A stretch of DNA of 64,000 nucleotides, taken from the NCBI GenBank assembly GCA_020726505.1, contig JAHLEZ010000004.1:2852001-2916000 (forward strand), written 5' to 3'. Numbering within the stretch: the stretch's first letter is position 1; the number at the start of each line of letters is the position of its first letter. The position numbers were made by a program, and so were the translations under genes. The notes beneath the pieces were generated by a model. It saw only the letters and a list, made by a program, of their open reading frames with translations, was not told where the DNA came from and searched no databases. This stretch comes from Leptodontidium sp. MPI-SDFR-AT-0119 (Eukaryota; Ascomycota; Leotiomycetes; Helotiales; Leptodontidiaceae). Shown here in pieces: positions 45,676 through 56,471 of this stretch.

Positions 45676-48600
45676 TTGAGGAGACTGATGGTCACGATGA
45701 AGGTATCAGCGATGGCAGAGAGAAGGAGGATATGGAAACGGGATCTGAGCACCCAGTTTCCTGTTGGATCAACAACTCTTTCACTGGGAGCGATATTGGG
45801 GATTGCTGTTGGAGGAGCGCTTCTACTCTTCGCCATTCTGGTCGCCATCGGCATCATCCATGTCAAGAAAAAGCATCGACGAGAAAAGAAGCAATTCTCG
45901 GACGCGGACGAAGATGGGAACGTGGATATGGATCTGAAGACAGCTCTTCGATCAACGAGGCCGCCCGAAATCAACATGGGACGACGATTATCTTTCAATC
46001 CCTTCCTGCCTCTGTCGGAGGATGACGATCGCGAGGAATGGGTCAAGCAAGATGGCTTACAAAAGCCACCCCTCGCAAAATCTAAATCTATATCTCAAAG
46101 GGGATTCTTCGGGGCATCGAGTGTGAGGGACTCGTGGCCATTGATGTCCAGCAAACCCTTAGGATTTCTACCCGGGCAAACAACTATGACACTGAGTCCA
46201 GTCGCCCCTCCTGGATATGTAGTCCAGGATCCAAAATGGCCAAAACGAACAACTTCAATACTTGGCAGGAAGAACTCTCAGGACAGTTCAAAGTCAGCCT
46301 CTCCCACGCGAGATCCATACTCCATGGATATTATGCCGTACAGGAAGGTTCATCGCCGGTCTACTTCAGAAAACCAACTGTCGACGATATTGAGATCAAC
46401 GTCGCAACGCCTGAAAGCAGCTCAACGGAACTCGATGACACGGACTTTGAGTACTCTTGGTCGATTTCCCGGATTGCCTCCGTCCGAGAGACTCCCGACA
46501 CCGCCAATGAGGAAAGCTGCTGAAAGACGAGAGGGATTAATTGATCAAGAAAATGTTGAGTCTGTTGGAAGTTCGATCTATAATGTATATGCTCAAACGC
46601 CAAGTCCGAAGAAGAAACATCAGCGAACATCCATCATACCCTCTCCCATCAAACCAAAATCTCCTACAGAATCGGTTGAATCTAAGGATAGCCTGTGCGT
46701 GAGCGACACTCCTGATATACTCATACCAGCACCCCTCACATCACCCAGCCAAAGTCCATCTCGGTCAGCGCACAAGAATCCAATGACTCAAGCTTCGAGC
46801 GGAGCGAAGGATATCTCGGCTCTGATACACCAAGACAGTCGAGCATCTCTATTCGCCACTGGTCCTCAGGATACAGTTAACAGCAAGATACTCTCGCCTC
46901 TACAGCGCATATCTTTATCCGGCGATCCATTCTATTCGTCTGTCAGGAGTTCCAAGCCGATGATGCCTAGCCCTCAAATCCAAGGACCACGGCCCATGTA
47001 CTTCCGAAAAGCAACCTTTGGTCAAGAAGCAACGCTTGATCGACCAGCAAGCTTCTGTTCTCCTCTGAGGGATGTGTCTGGAAATGCTCAATCACCGACC
47101 AAGAGACAACTTCCCGAGCCGCCCACAACATTGGAACCCAATCCGTTCCAATGGTTCCCACAAGAAGCCATGCAAACCCGGGCTACGCAAACAAGTCCCA
47201 AGCGATCGAGCTCGAGAAGGAAGGGCCACAAACGATCAAATGTCATTCGCATGTCTAACCTCTCTCGACCAGCAAGCACAGTTGACATCGTGCCGGAGGA
47301 ACCAGAAGAAGCCTCGCCCTTGAAGCTCAACGCCCTGAGATTCTCTTCATTTCTCAGCGTCGAAATTTCTCAAGATCAAAGTCCAACCAAATCCCCTTCC
47401 AGTCGAAGGGCTACTCTGCGACCACCCAGTATCGCCACGTTCAACCCGACACTCATTGTCCCAGTACTGTCAAGTCGTTCAGAGGATAATTCGCCAACGT
47501 TAGGATCGGCGAACATGAGTGACATCGGATATTCGCCAACTCTCTCAGTCTGCAACTATTACACAGAGAAGGACTCCAACTCGGAGGACGAATTCTTCAA
47601 ACCCAGAGTTTCAACTTCTCTCCAGCCCTCACCAAGCGTACTCAAGTCCCGCCGTCACGGACGCAACTACTCCGCAGACCTAGCTCTCTTTCCAACCCAT
47701 CAATCACAGCAATACCTACAAGAGCGACTTCTGTCATTCCCACCTCTCCCTATTGATGTCTTGCCAGCAGTAATCCCACCACCCACAATCCTCACACCTC
47801 GCCCAACCTCACGGCCGCTCCCAAACATAACGTCAACATTGAACGGTCTCTACTCCAGCGCCGTAATGCCCGCGCCACCAATCCTCACCATCCCAAGCCA
47901 TCTCACAGGTCCACTTTCCGAGCCTGGAAAACATACTCGAGCGACGCTTAGTCCGCCACGGTGCGAATCGATGTTAAGCACCATCTCCATGCTGCGACGT
48001 ATGAACAGCGAGGTGTCAGCAGGGAGTTGCAATTCCATCACGAGTTTCGATTCACCTACCATGCCGGTAGAATCAGAATCACCATCTACATCAACAAGCA
48101 CCGGGCTTGGAATCTGTCTGGGACTTGATATCAGCGTTATCGAAGATATCGTCAGCAGCAATACCAGTACCAAAACCCTCGACTTCAACACCAGCGTCGA
48201 AGAACGTGGCCGCAGCCGAGGCTCACGACACTACCTCTCTCTCGGCCAGCCTTCCATATCTTCCAATCCATCTTCAGCACGCCATCGCGCCCGTGAGAGA
48301 CCCCGTCAAACATGCCACACTCGGCCTGAGATTCGAGATAGTCATCGTATCCATAAAGAGCGCCGCAAGCGAAGAACAGAGGAGTTAGAGGGTGCAGGTA
48401 TGATTGATGAGCTAGAACGAGTAGACGAGGGCGATAGTCCTGCTACTGGCACAAACGCTGTTGTGCGTGGTGAGGGTTTAAACGTCGGTTTGAGATTCCC
48501 AACTTTAAGTCGCGAGGGAAGTGTAGGCGTTACACCTCCGCGCCCACGATCTAAAGCCCCGATCTCATTCTCACTCTCGGGATCAGGATCAGGATCGGGA

Positions 48601-49062
48601 CTCCGACTCGGCGACGAAGGAACAGTACTTAAGAGCATCGAGAATGACCACCCTGAAAAAGGAAGTACTCAATCTCCAGTCCTAGGCGAGAAAAGCGGCA
48701 ATGAAGGACACCACACTCGCTGGTCAGAAACTATGCCTAAACCCACCACGCAAGTCACCCGCCGCGAGAGTAAGATGGAACATCCGTCGCCGGTCACGCC
48801 GCCAAAGCGAATGGTTAGTGGGCTGGGCTTGGCGGGGGTTAGGTTGATGGAGAAGGGTGATAGGGGGAGGGTTGGTGGTTTTGATGGGGGGAATGGGATG
48901 GGAAAGGGAAGGCCGGAGAGTTTGGGCCTTTATGATCAGGATGGCTTCTTGAAGTGTAGTCCTGAGCGGGAGAGGGTTCTTGCGGGGAGGGTAGCGGAGG
49001 AGAGGAGGGATAGGAAGGGGAGGGAGCGTGCGAGGGAGAGGTTTAGTGGGTTTGTGATGTGA
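45676..49062 (+). CDS. Single-pass membrane protein with very long disordered tail, 1128 aa
   Basis: An uninterrupted frame of 1128 codons is present. Starts at residues 1, 5, 8 and 13 are all possible; Met13 (MAERRRIWKRDL) at 45712 is plausible. One strong membrane segment at residues 35-62 (TLSLGAILGIAVGGALLLFAILVAIGIIHV, shown in parts: TLSLGAILGIAVGG, ALLLFAILVAIG) is followed at once by KKKHRREKK, so the tail faces the cytosol. The remaining thousand residues are Ser/Pro/Thr/Arg-rich with no folded domain, many SP/TP sites, and a Gly-Ser tract near 48585. The arrangement recalls fungal wall-stress sensors but lacks a visible ectodomain. Function is unknown. Confidence 0.75.
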   Translation: MRRLMVTMKVSAMAERRRIWKRDLSTQFPVGSTTLSLGAILGIAVGGALLLFAILVAIGIIHVKKKHRREKKQFSDADEDGNVDMDLKTALRSTRPPEINMGRRLSFNPFLPLSEDDDREEWVKQDGLQKPPLAKSKSISQRGFFGASSVRDSWPLMSSKPLGFLPGQTTMTLSPVAPPGYVVQDPKWPKRTTSILGRKNSQDSSKSASPTRDPYSMDIMPYRKVHRRSTSENQLSTILRSTSQRLKAAQRNSMTRTLSTLGRFPGLPPSERLPTPPMRKAAERREGLIDQENVESVGSSIYNVYAQTPSPKKKHQRTSIIPSPIKPKSPTESVESKDSLCVSDTPDILIPAPLTSPSQSPSRSAHKNPMTQASSGAKDISALIHQDSRASLFATGPQDTVNSKILSPLQRISLSGDPFYSSVRSSKPMMPSPQIQGPRPMYFRKATFGQEATLDRPASFCSPLRDVSGNAQSPTKRQLPEPPTTLEPNPFQWFPQEAMQTRATQTSPKRSSSRRKGHKRSNVIRMSNLSRPASTVDIVPEEPEEASPLKLNALRFSSFLSVEISQDQSPTKSPSSRRATLRPPSIATFNPTLIVPVLSSRSEDNSPTLGSANMSDIGYSPTLSVCNYYTEKDSNSEDEFFKPRVSTSLQPSPSVLKSRRHGRNYSADLALFPTHQSQQYLQERLLSFPPLPIDVLPAVIPPPTILTPRPTSRPLPNITSTLNGLYSSAVMPAPPILTIPSHLTGPLSEPGKHTRATLSPPRCESMLSTISMLRRMNSEVSAGSCNSITSFDSPTMPVESESPSTSTSTGLGICLGLDISVIEDIVSSNTSTKTLDFNTSVEERGRSRGSRHYLSLGQPSISSNPSSARHRARERPRQTCHTRPEIRDSHRIHKERRKRRTEELEGAGMIDELERVDEGDSPATGTNAVVRGEGLNVGLRFPTLSREGSVGVTPPRPRSKAPISFSLSGSGSGSGLRLGDEGTVLKSIENDHPEKGSTQSPVLGEKSGNEGHHTRWSETMPKPTTQVTRRESKMEHPSPVTPPKRMVSGLGLAGVRLMEKGDRGRVGGFDGGNGMGKGRPESLGLYDQDGFLKCSPERERVLAGRVAEERRDRKGRERARERFSGFVM

Positions 49063-49681
49063 TGTAATGTGCTGGTGTCAGGCGAAATGGTTGTTGGTGT
49101 TCTCTTTTGTTGTTCAGGAGCGAGAATGGGGGCGGGTGGGTGAATACTGGTTCAGGTGGGTTTATATTTTCTATTTCATACGATCTATAGGTCAGGGGTG
49201 GGAAGTGGATGGGTTGACGCTCGTAGCGTAGTGGGGGCTTGGCTACGAAAACAGATGAGAATGGCGAGGCTTGTGTGTATGCGGCGGGGTACTTCTCTAG
49301 CAGGAAACCTTTAATATTCACTTTCATTACATTAGCCCTCATGAAGTTCTCTCCTCTTCACTATTCTCCCAATCACCCGCATCCTATTCCAAAGCCGAAG
49401 ACTGGATGGGGTATCAGCCTCGGACTTCCTCCCCTCCATGGTCCATGTGTTTCTTCCCACCACATCGAGTCTAAGCGGGAAACGTTGCAGCATTGCCGAG
49501 TACATTGGCATTTGATGGCAAGAGCCGGGATTTGATATGAATGACGACAACTGGGAATATCGCAGTAAAGTACGTGAAATTCCAGACAAATACACCCGAA
49601 ATACAGACTAAATCTATCAAACCACTTCTTCTACAGGCACTCGTCCACACAGCAACGCACCCAAGCACCAAGTCTATCTAT
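49063..49681. other. Intergenic between convergent genes, 619 bp
   Basis: 3' flanks of the 1128-aa gene and the dynamin-like gene. Open frames at 49239-49595 are featureless. Confidence 0.4.
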
Positions 49682-51973
49682 TCACGCCCACCCCGACCGC
49701 TCCAAAATCTCCAAGCATTTCTTAAGCACGTCATTCTTCCGCTTCAGCTCATCCTTCTTTCGCTCGAGATCTCTATCTTCTTCGACAAGTCTTTGGAAGT
49801 CTTTCGCTTCGATGTTCCGAACATCAGGAATGAGTTCGCTAAGGCGTCGCATAAAATGCCTCTCAACGACCTGAGTCAAGACGTTCGCGATATAGCAGTC
49901 TCTCATGAACTATTCAAGCTGTTAGCTGGGCCTGGGAAAAGCGTAAGAAACAGAGTTTCATACCCGGTAGTGAATCCAAGCGGATCTCAGAAAGTCATCA
50001 GCCTCTTCCTCCGTCCTATCGTTCTGAGTGTGCCGGTTTTGCAGTTCTGCGAGCGTATTGGGATTCAGCTCAGGTGGCGGTCGTTTGGCATCCGTATTTT
50101 GCAAGACCGCATCCTTCACGACTGCATTGATGGCTCTGGCAGCATTCCTCGCATTTCTTTGCTGTCTGTACTCTGCCAAGTACTTTGGGTTGAAATTCAG
50201 CTGGGATTTCGTTCGGTCGATTTCAATTTTTGTTAGCTCTGCTTTAGCGTCCATCTTCATGGTCTCCAACCCCTTGCAGATCAGCTTGAAGACTCGGTCG
50301 GCAACAATCTCGTGGTTCCCGAACGTGGGCTTGTTGTCGTTGAGTGCCTCCGGAGCAAATGCCATCAGAGTAGCGTGCTTGAAGTAAAGCTCACAATGCT
50401 CGAAAGTCTTCCCGATATGCTCTTCGGCGATCTGATGCCAGTTCTTGGATTGCTTCCAGAAAAAGTCGTTGATGTTTCGTGGGTCGAAAGTTCCTGGCAG
50501 CTCCATTCCACGCTTCTCATTGAGGAACTTCTTGGCCTCTTGTATCTCGGCTTCAGATGATTTGGAAGCTGGCTCCAGTTTTTCCATGGCAGATACTCGA
50601 CACTCGATTGCGATCGAACGAAGATCTGCGTCTGGGTTGATTCCAGAGAGTTCAAGTTGACTAGTATACGAGTGTCCTTCCTTGAACATTCGATCGCGGA
50701 ATAGCTCACTCTGCTCGACGATCCTGGATCGCAAATTAATAGCATGAGCGGAACCCAGCTCACTTGTATCTTCTCGGGTGACGCCCTCGACATAGAATTC
50801 GGTTCGTGTGATGAGAGATCTCGTGGCAGCGTAGAAGACGTCCTGCTTTTCCTTCTCCGTCCTGTTGTCTCCTCCGAGGCGCCTACGTTCAGCAGCAAGT
50901 TGTTCCAATTGAACTTTTGTCTTTGCTGCCAGGATGGGGAATTCCCGGCCGGCTGCTCCGAATAGGATTGTGCGAAGACGAGTTCGTAAGGTGTCGACGC
51001 CCAGATTCTCTGGCCCAAGCTGAACCCACGGCTCTCTGCTGAGAAGGTCTCTTTCCATGGCATCCCTTTCTTCAATGGTTGTGTTGCCTCTCAACTCGTC
51101 CGAACTTCGATTGCGGAGTACATGCCAATCGTGCTTGACACTCACTTCATCCTCCCGCCGCCCCTGAGCAATTGCAACGCAAGTTTCGGCCTGCGTCCTC
51201 TGAACCATGTCAGGTCGTGTGATGATTCCAACCGTTCTCTCTCCTTTGTTATCGTGCTCCTCACAAAGCGCGAGTACTCCCTGATTCTTGAAGTCTATGT
51301 TTGCTGGGACAACGGCCAATATCGTGGAGTTCGACTTCTTCATCTCGGACTCCACAATATCTCGCACCAGCTGGATATTCTTCTTGTCCGAGGCATCGTG
51401 ATAGATCAACCCCGGAAGATCCAAGATCTGTAGAATTGGTCGATCGGGTCCAGATATGGTAATGCTCAAAATATCTCGAGAGAATTTGGTTTGCTGTTGG
51501 GCACCCAGGATGGCACTCGAGGCCTTCTCGAACTGATCCTGGAGCTCTCTCGACAGATTTTCTAGGTTCGTGATGGGAGGGAAGCGAGGGACGGATGTTT
51601 GAGAGCCTGCTGCTTGTTCGATTCTGACCTCAACGATGTTCTTCGGATGGGTTCGCAGAGTGACCTTTGTCACAAATCGCGTGCAGGTGTTCTCGCTTCG
51701 TGGGAAAGGTATCTCGGTGATGGCCTCAAGAACAGAGCTCTTTCCCGATGACTGCGATCCGCATACGATGATTTGGGGAAGGTCGAAATGGCTCTCAATG
51801 TCGAGTGCCTGGAGTTCGAGCAGGGTGTTCAGCAGCTCGAGGTGCTTCGGGTCATCGGCATGCAAAAATGCATTCTTCTTCTTGGATCGTGTTGGCGCTG
51901 CGTGCGTCCCGTTTCGATGCCGATACGATCGCCCTGGGGAAACTGGATCGTCGACAATCAATCCGGATGACAT
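49682..51973 (-). CDS. Dynamin-like large GTPase (Mx/Vps1-like superfamily)
   Basis: Exons 51973-49964 and 49909-49682 encode 745 aa. The intron (GTATGA...GAATAG) hides an apparent stop, and the second exon supplies the GTPase-effector-like C-terminus (RFMRDCYIANVLTQVVERHF, then an LEILER coil). The GTPase domain shows the P-loop GSQSSGKSS at residues 72-80, the switch threonine in NTCTRFVT near 96-103, DLPGL at 185-189 and TRPD at 252-255. The middle domain/stalk follows (residues 300-640). There is no PH domain or proline-rich tail, as in Mx and fungal Mx-like proteins. The likely role is membrane remodelling or a stress/nonself-response GTPase. It is divergent from the zinc-finger gene, 760 bp apart. 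Confidence 0.93.
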
Positions 51974-52733
51974 GTTGCTGGTTTTTGGCCGCTGAGTGCG
52001 GAGGTGGAATTTTCTTCAAGAATGTGACTTTGACAACTCGGGAAAGAGGATTGAAATTCAAGAGCCGCTAAGTTACATATATATGTGAAGACTTTCAATA
52101 TATTTAGCTCTTGTGTGGTGAGAAAGAAGACTTTGGAGGGGGAAGGCATGCTGCGAAGGGCAGTGCGGCTGAGCGACAGCCTCATTTTCCAGCCCGACAC
52201 CGACCAGAAGCGCCTTGCTCAAGAATAGGGTAAATTTAAGCCCTATCAGCCACATATTGAGAGCCTTTCAAGCACGCGTAGCTGATTGTTGGTCACCGAG
52301 TGTCGTGGTGGTATCGTGGAGATGCAACCCGCGGTTTTCAAGCGAGGTGCCACGTACTACACCTTACCAACAAAACATCTCAGCCTCAGCCTGATGACAT
52401 TCTTCACCAGGTCAAACTTTGTTTTCTGCAAGCCATGAAATGCGTGTCTTTGCTGGCAAAAGTACAAGGCGCTCGGGCGTCATGTTCGGGGTCTGTTGGA
52501 CGAATTGCAGGACCTCAACCAAGCGCCTCATTTTCAAAAAAGCGTTCAGCGTTCAGCTTTCAGCCCAAATTTCAGCCAAACCCGCCATTCTCAATGATTC
52601 ATAATGCATCGCCGATGCCATCACAGCCTGATGCTTTCAAATCGTGGATGTCGAAAATATAGTCTTCCATGTCGGTATCGACGATTTATTCAATTCAGTT
52701 CTTCCTATTTTGCCAACCCACGGTGCTGAGAAT
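51974..52733. promoter_or_regulatory. Shared divergent promoter region, 760 bp
   Basis: This lies between the starts of the dynamin-like GTPase (51973) and the zinc-finger/Gln-rich protein (52734). A TACATATATATG segment near 52074-52085 is AT-rich and about 105 bp upstream of the GTPase ATG, a possible TATA element. Short plus-strand frames at 52300-52662 have no family features. Confidence 0.4.
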
Positions 52734-54482
52734 ATGGATCCCGCAAGTATTTTAGCAATTGTTGGAGGGGTGTGTATGGTTGTCAAAGGCTGCATTGAGA
52801 CCTATGAGACATGGTCTACTTACCGCGAGCACAAAGCAGCTCTAGCGGTTAGTAAAGACACCAAACGTCAAGAGGAGAAGTTATCGAAAGAGCTTGAATC
52901 TAGCCCATCAAAAGTGCAAGCTCAGTACAATCAGCTCTTAGATTCGGTTGGGGGACGTTTCACAAGGACCGATGACAGTAAGTATCCTTCCACTTTCCCC
53001 TTCGAAACTTAGCATGCTCACGCTTTGTCCCCAGAAACTATTCAACAGGACTTCAAGAAGATTTTGGGCAAGCAGCAGTACCTCATAAAATATCTTCAAA
53101 GTCTCCCAAATCAGTCTCCAAAGTTCCAGAGCAGTGTGGAGGTCTTCCATTCGATCCGAGTATATGCAGATGGAATCCAGAGGGACTTGGAAAAGGCCAT
53201 GCATAGCTTTGCGCAACGCACGACGTCAAGCCCATTACTCGGCCGTATCTTCGACAAAGGACACGATCCACATGCTGAACTAGATGCAGCAGGATGGCCG
53301 CGAAAGTTTTGCTACGGAGCACTCTTGCTTCAATCAGATGATTATCTCGATGGCGCAGCTTTGGCTTGTGATCCAACATTGTTCGTACTTGGCTTCACTT
53401 GCAAGTACTGCAGCTTGGAAGTTGGCGATTACAGAATGCGAAGCTCTGGCAAGACAGCGGTCTCTACACGCCTTCTGGCAGCTTCTCACGTTGTCTCTTG
53501 TCCATCATTCGTGGATCGCCGAGCAGCTTACAAGTGCCTACCATGTCATGCAAAACACTTCGATATCGACTTCCCATCCGCTACAGCGTTGGAAAAACAC
53601 CTGAAGAAACACCCGAATAGCATGCAGCTGAGAGATGTCGAGGAGAAAGATATCATGGAGGAACTTCATATTGATCCAGAGGAGCTGGGACTACAGCCGG
53701 ATACAGATGATGTTGAAAAGGGGACGTCTCTTTTACGCCCACCCGAAAGTGCCAAACCATCGGTGTATGACCAAAGTGTCGCATCTCCCAAAACTGTCAA
53801 AAAAGCCGTCCCGGCCGATGCAGTCTCAATTGAGTCCGACGAGAGCACACTTGAACCAGTTCCAGGTCCAAACGCACCATGGAATGCTGGACCAACAGAC
53901 TTCGAGCATTACCCAGACAGGATCCAAGAGCTCGACTCGACTGAGCGCCACCCTCCTCCAGCCCCGGCACAAGCGCAAACTCCAAGAAGGTCAAACTCGA
54001 GCCGCCGTCCACAAACACCATCTCAACCCGCTCACTATCAAGCACCTAATCTTCAACCTACCATGAACAACCCATCTCGACACCATACGCCCAATCCACA
54101 CCAACAGGCTCATCCTGGGCCCGGCTATGTAGGGAACGTAGTCTATCAGCAACACTCACCATCGCAATCTCAGCAATCTCAACAATCACAGCAATCACGG
54201 CAATCTCAGCAATACCAGCAATCCCAGCAATCCCAGCAGGCACCGCCTGTGCCAAGCAGGCCATCACCTAAGCAGCAAATCTACCAAAATAGCCAGCCTA
54301 GTAGGGCATCTTTCGAAAGTGACCAGTACAATCGGACTATGAGTATGGGGCAAAAGCCAGTGGCAACCATGAATGACATCTCCCAAGGGTATCATCCTAA
54401 GCAGCATTTGAGGAAGCAAAATCCTGAGCCAGAGGATAAGAAGGAAGGTGGATTCTTCTCGCGAAAGAATAAAAAGAAGTAA
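52734..54482 (+). CDS. Zinc-finger-like, Gln/Ser-rich protein, divergent from the dynamin-like gene
   Basis: Exons 52734-52977 and 53035-54482 encode 563 aa. The N-terminus MDPASILAIVGGVCMVVKGC resembles the first helix of the fungal death-effector-like N-terminal domains (SesA/HeLo type) that start MDP-S; this is a resemblance only. A helical segment follows to about residue 170. Two Cys/His clusters come next: FTCKYCSLEV with a distal His and Cys (SHVVSC), and YKCLPCHAKHF with ALEKHLKKHP, the latter close to a C2H2 finger. The C-terminal third is disordered, Pro/Gln/Ser-rich, with SQQSQQ-type repeats around 54160-54240, and ends in a basic RKNKKK. Its molecular function is unknown. Confidence 0.7.
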
Positions 54483-54789
54483 GGGATCTGATTGGGCTGT
54501 CTTTGTCATATTCACATGTACTTGGTTACGAGCAAATTTGTTGTGGTGTGGTGCTGAAATCGATACGAAGCTTGGGGAGATAGAGGCAAATGGAATATTT
54601 ATTTTGTTTTGTGTACTGCAATATAGATTTTTTTCTCAGAATGACAAAAGGGATGGGCGCTCCAACAAAACATGATAGTTTCAAGTACTCTGGTACCTCG
54701 TTGAAAGGTGGAGCTAATTAACACCCCTGATCTATCACCAAGTCTAGCTTTATTTCGGGCCTTCTAGTAAAGCAACGCATCTATATCAT
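54483..54789. other. Intergenic between convergent genes, 307 bp
   Basis: 3' flanks only; AT-rich around 54590-54630. Nothing else seen. Confidence 0.5.
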
Positions 54790-55977
54790 TCACATGTCTC
54801 TCGCAAGTGTTTCAACCATTCTCGCAACCATCGAACTCCCTTCGTCTATTTTGACCCTTTCACTTCCTTCTTGAACCTTGACTGCTCTTTCAATCGTGCT
54901 CGCCCAATTTCCAGCCTCATATTCCGCCACGGAGATCTCTTCACATGTCCCATTCTCTCTCATGTACTGTAGTAATCCTGGTTCCTCGGCGAACATTGGA
55001 CGAAGTACGTAGACAAGCGCTTTGTTCATACCAACACATTCTGAAACGGTACCGTATCCTGGGCAAGTCAGTTCATCATTACCACACCCCGAGATGTCAA
55101 ACTCACCGATTTTTCCCAGCACGACGTCTGCCACCCCGACCAAATCCGGTGAATAAACATCTTTGGGGAACTTGAAGAACCTCTCATCATCCACATCCTC
55201 GGAAGATAAACAAATCCAACCCTTTGGCAAGTTCGGAACCTTCTTGCCGCCACTCTCCTCTAGTGCCTGTCCACCGAACTGCACCAACAACACTCTCCAC
55301 CCAAACATCTCCCTCGGAACGCCCAAGCCCTCGAGTACCTCTTCCCTCACTTTCCTCGCTGGTCGAAAAACAAGAGGCACATCTATTAGTCTCCTCTCTC
55401 TATCCTCCTGGCTCCAATAATTCTCCGCGAATGGAAATGGGATATAACCCGGTAACCGTACCGCATAGTCATATCCTGCATACAACTTCTCGATCTTGTC
55501 CACCATCTCCCTCTCTGCATCTCTCTCTGACGCAGGAAGATAGGTCAATAATTTTTCGAAGATCGCATCGAATGTAAAATTCGAGACCAGGAGAGATTTT
55601 ATGCCTCGTGTCTTTGCACCTGCCCATGCGATTGGGTACGGTGCATCGGCCAATACGAGATTGCATTCTGTTTCCTCCAGGATCGCATCCATTTTCGCCT
55701 GCCATTCTTGCGTCTCGGCTGTGGCCAGGAAAGCAGCCAGATTCGCGAAGCTAGTCGCTGCATCGATGGTATAGGGCTGTGGCTGAATGATCGCAGAATC
55801 CACTTCTTGCGATATGAAGGATACGCGTGAGGAGGTAGGGAAGAGATATGTTGGTGCTGTCGTGATGATTGTCACGTGTGTTGTTGGCGACGAGGACAGC
55901 AGAGCGGATATCAGTTGCGCGGAACGCGTTGCATGGCCGTAGCCATGCCCCGAGATATAGTAGTTTATGCGTAGCAT
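54790..55977 (-). CDS. Glycosyltransferase-like protein (arabinokinase N-domain type)
   Basis: Exons 55977-55107 and 55058-54790 encode 379 aa. The intron 55106-55059 is 48 nt (GTGAGT...GCCCAG), in frame and without stops, so it is easily mistaken for coding; removing it restores VLGKIGYGTVSECV, which matches the family. The start MLRINYYISGHGYGHATR is preferred over an in-frame ATG at 56055. SGHGYGHATR at residues 9-18 is the signature of GT-B-like proteins related to the N-terminal half of plant L-arabinokinase and to bacterial UDP-sugar transferases. GWRVLLVQFGG and a C-terminal GYGTVSE nucleotide-sugar site are also seen. No GHMP kinase domain follows. The substrate is unknown. Confidence 0.85.
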   Translation of the reverse strand: MLRINYYISGHGYGHATRSAQLISALLSSSPTTHVTIITTAPTYLFPTSSRVSFISQEVDSAIIQPQPYTIDAATSFANLAAFLATAETQEWQAKMDAILEETECNLVLADAPYPIAWAGAKTRGIKSLLVSNFTFDAIFEKLLTYLPASERDAEREMVDKIEKLYAGYDYAVRLPGYIPFPFAENYWSQEDRERRLIDVPLVFRPARKVREEVLEGLGVPREMFGWRVLLVQFGGQALEESGGKKVPNLPKGWICLSSEDVDDERFFKFPKDVYSPDLVGVADVVLGKIGEFDISGCGNDELTCPGYGTVSECVGMNKALVYVLRPMFAEEPGLLQYMRENGTCEEISVAEYEAGNWASTIERAVKVQEGSERVKIDEGSSMVARMVETLARDM

Positions 55978-56471
55978 CGTGTGGTTTTGTACAGAGGGCT
56001 GCGGAGGAAGAAAAGAGCGGCGGTGAAGCTTGTGGGCGATTTCAATAGCCGCCACGTGACTGAATTGATAAGATGTCGCACATAATTCCTGTGACGTTCA
56101 ATGTTATTGTCAGAATATTTCCTCTATTGAGAGCTATTGGGTGGTTAAAGTCTCATTGACGGTCCTTTCAATTGATTCAACGTGAGAGACACGTGATCGG
56201 GTGGCCCCTTTTCAATTTTCGAGTTGTTTTGTTTTTAGCGAAGCCAGTCTGCGGCGCTTTGAAAAGCCCCCCTGTTACAGTGATTTTCATTATGAAGTAG
56301 CTACTATCCCTATACTCTACCTTTAGAATCCCAGTCCATTGAAAGTGTTGACTAATTCTTCTAATTAGAGGTTGAAATTCAAGCCCATGTATTGTTCCTG
56401 CAGTTGAAAATGGTACCCAGATGTCTAATAAATGAAGGTGCCAACAAAAAGAACAAGACAATAAAGAATTG
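55978..56471. other. Intergenic, 494 bp
   Basis: Promoter side of the glycosyltransferase-like gene and 3' flank of the next minus-strand gene. A purine/pyrimidine-mixed sequence with no recognised motif. Confidence 0.4.
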
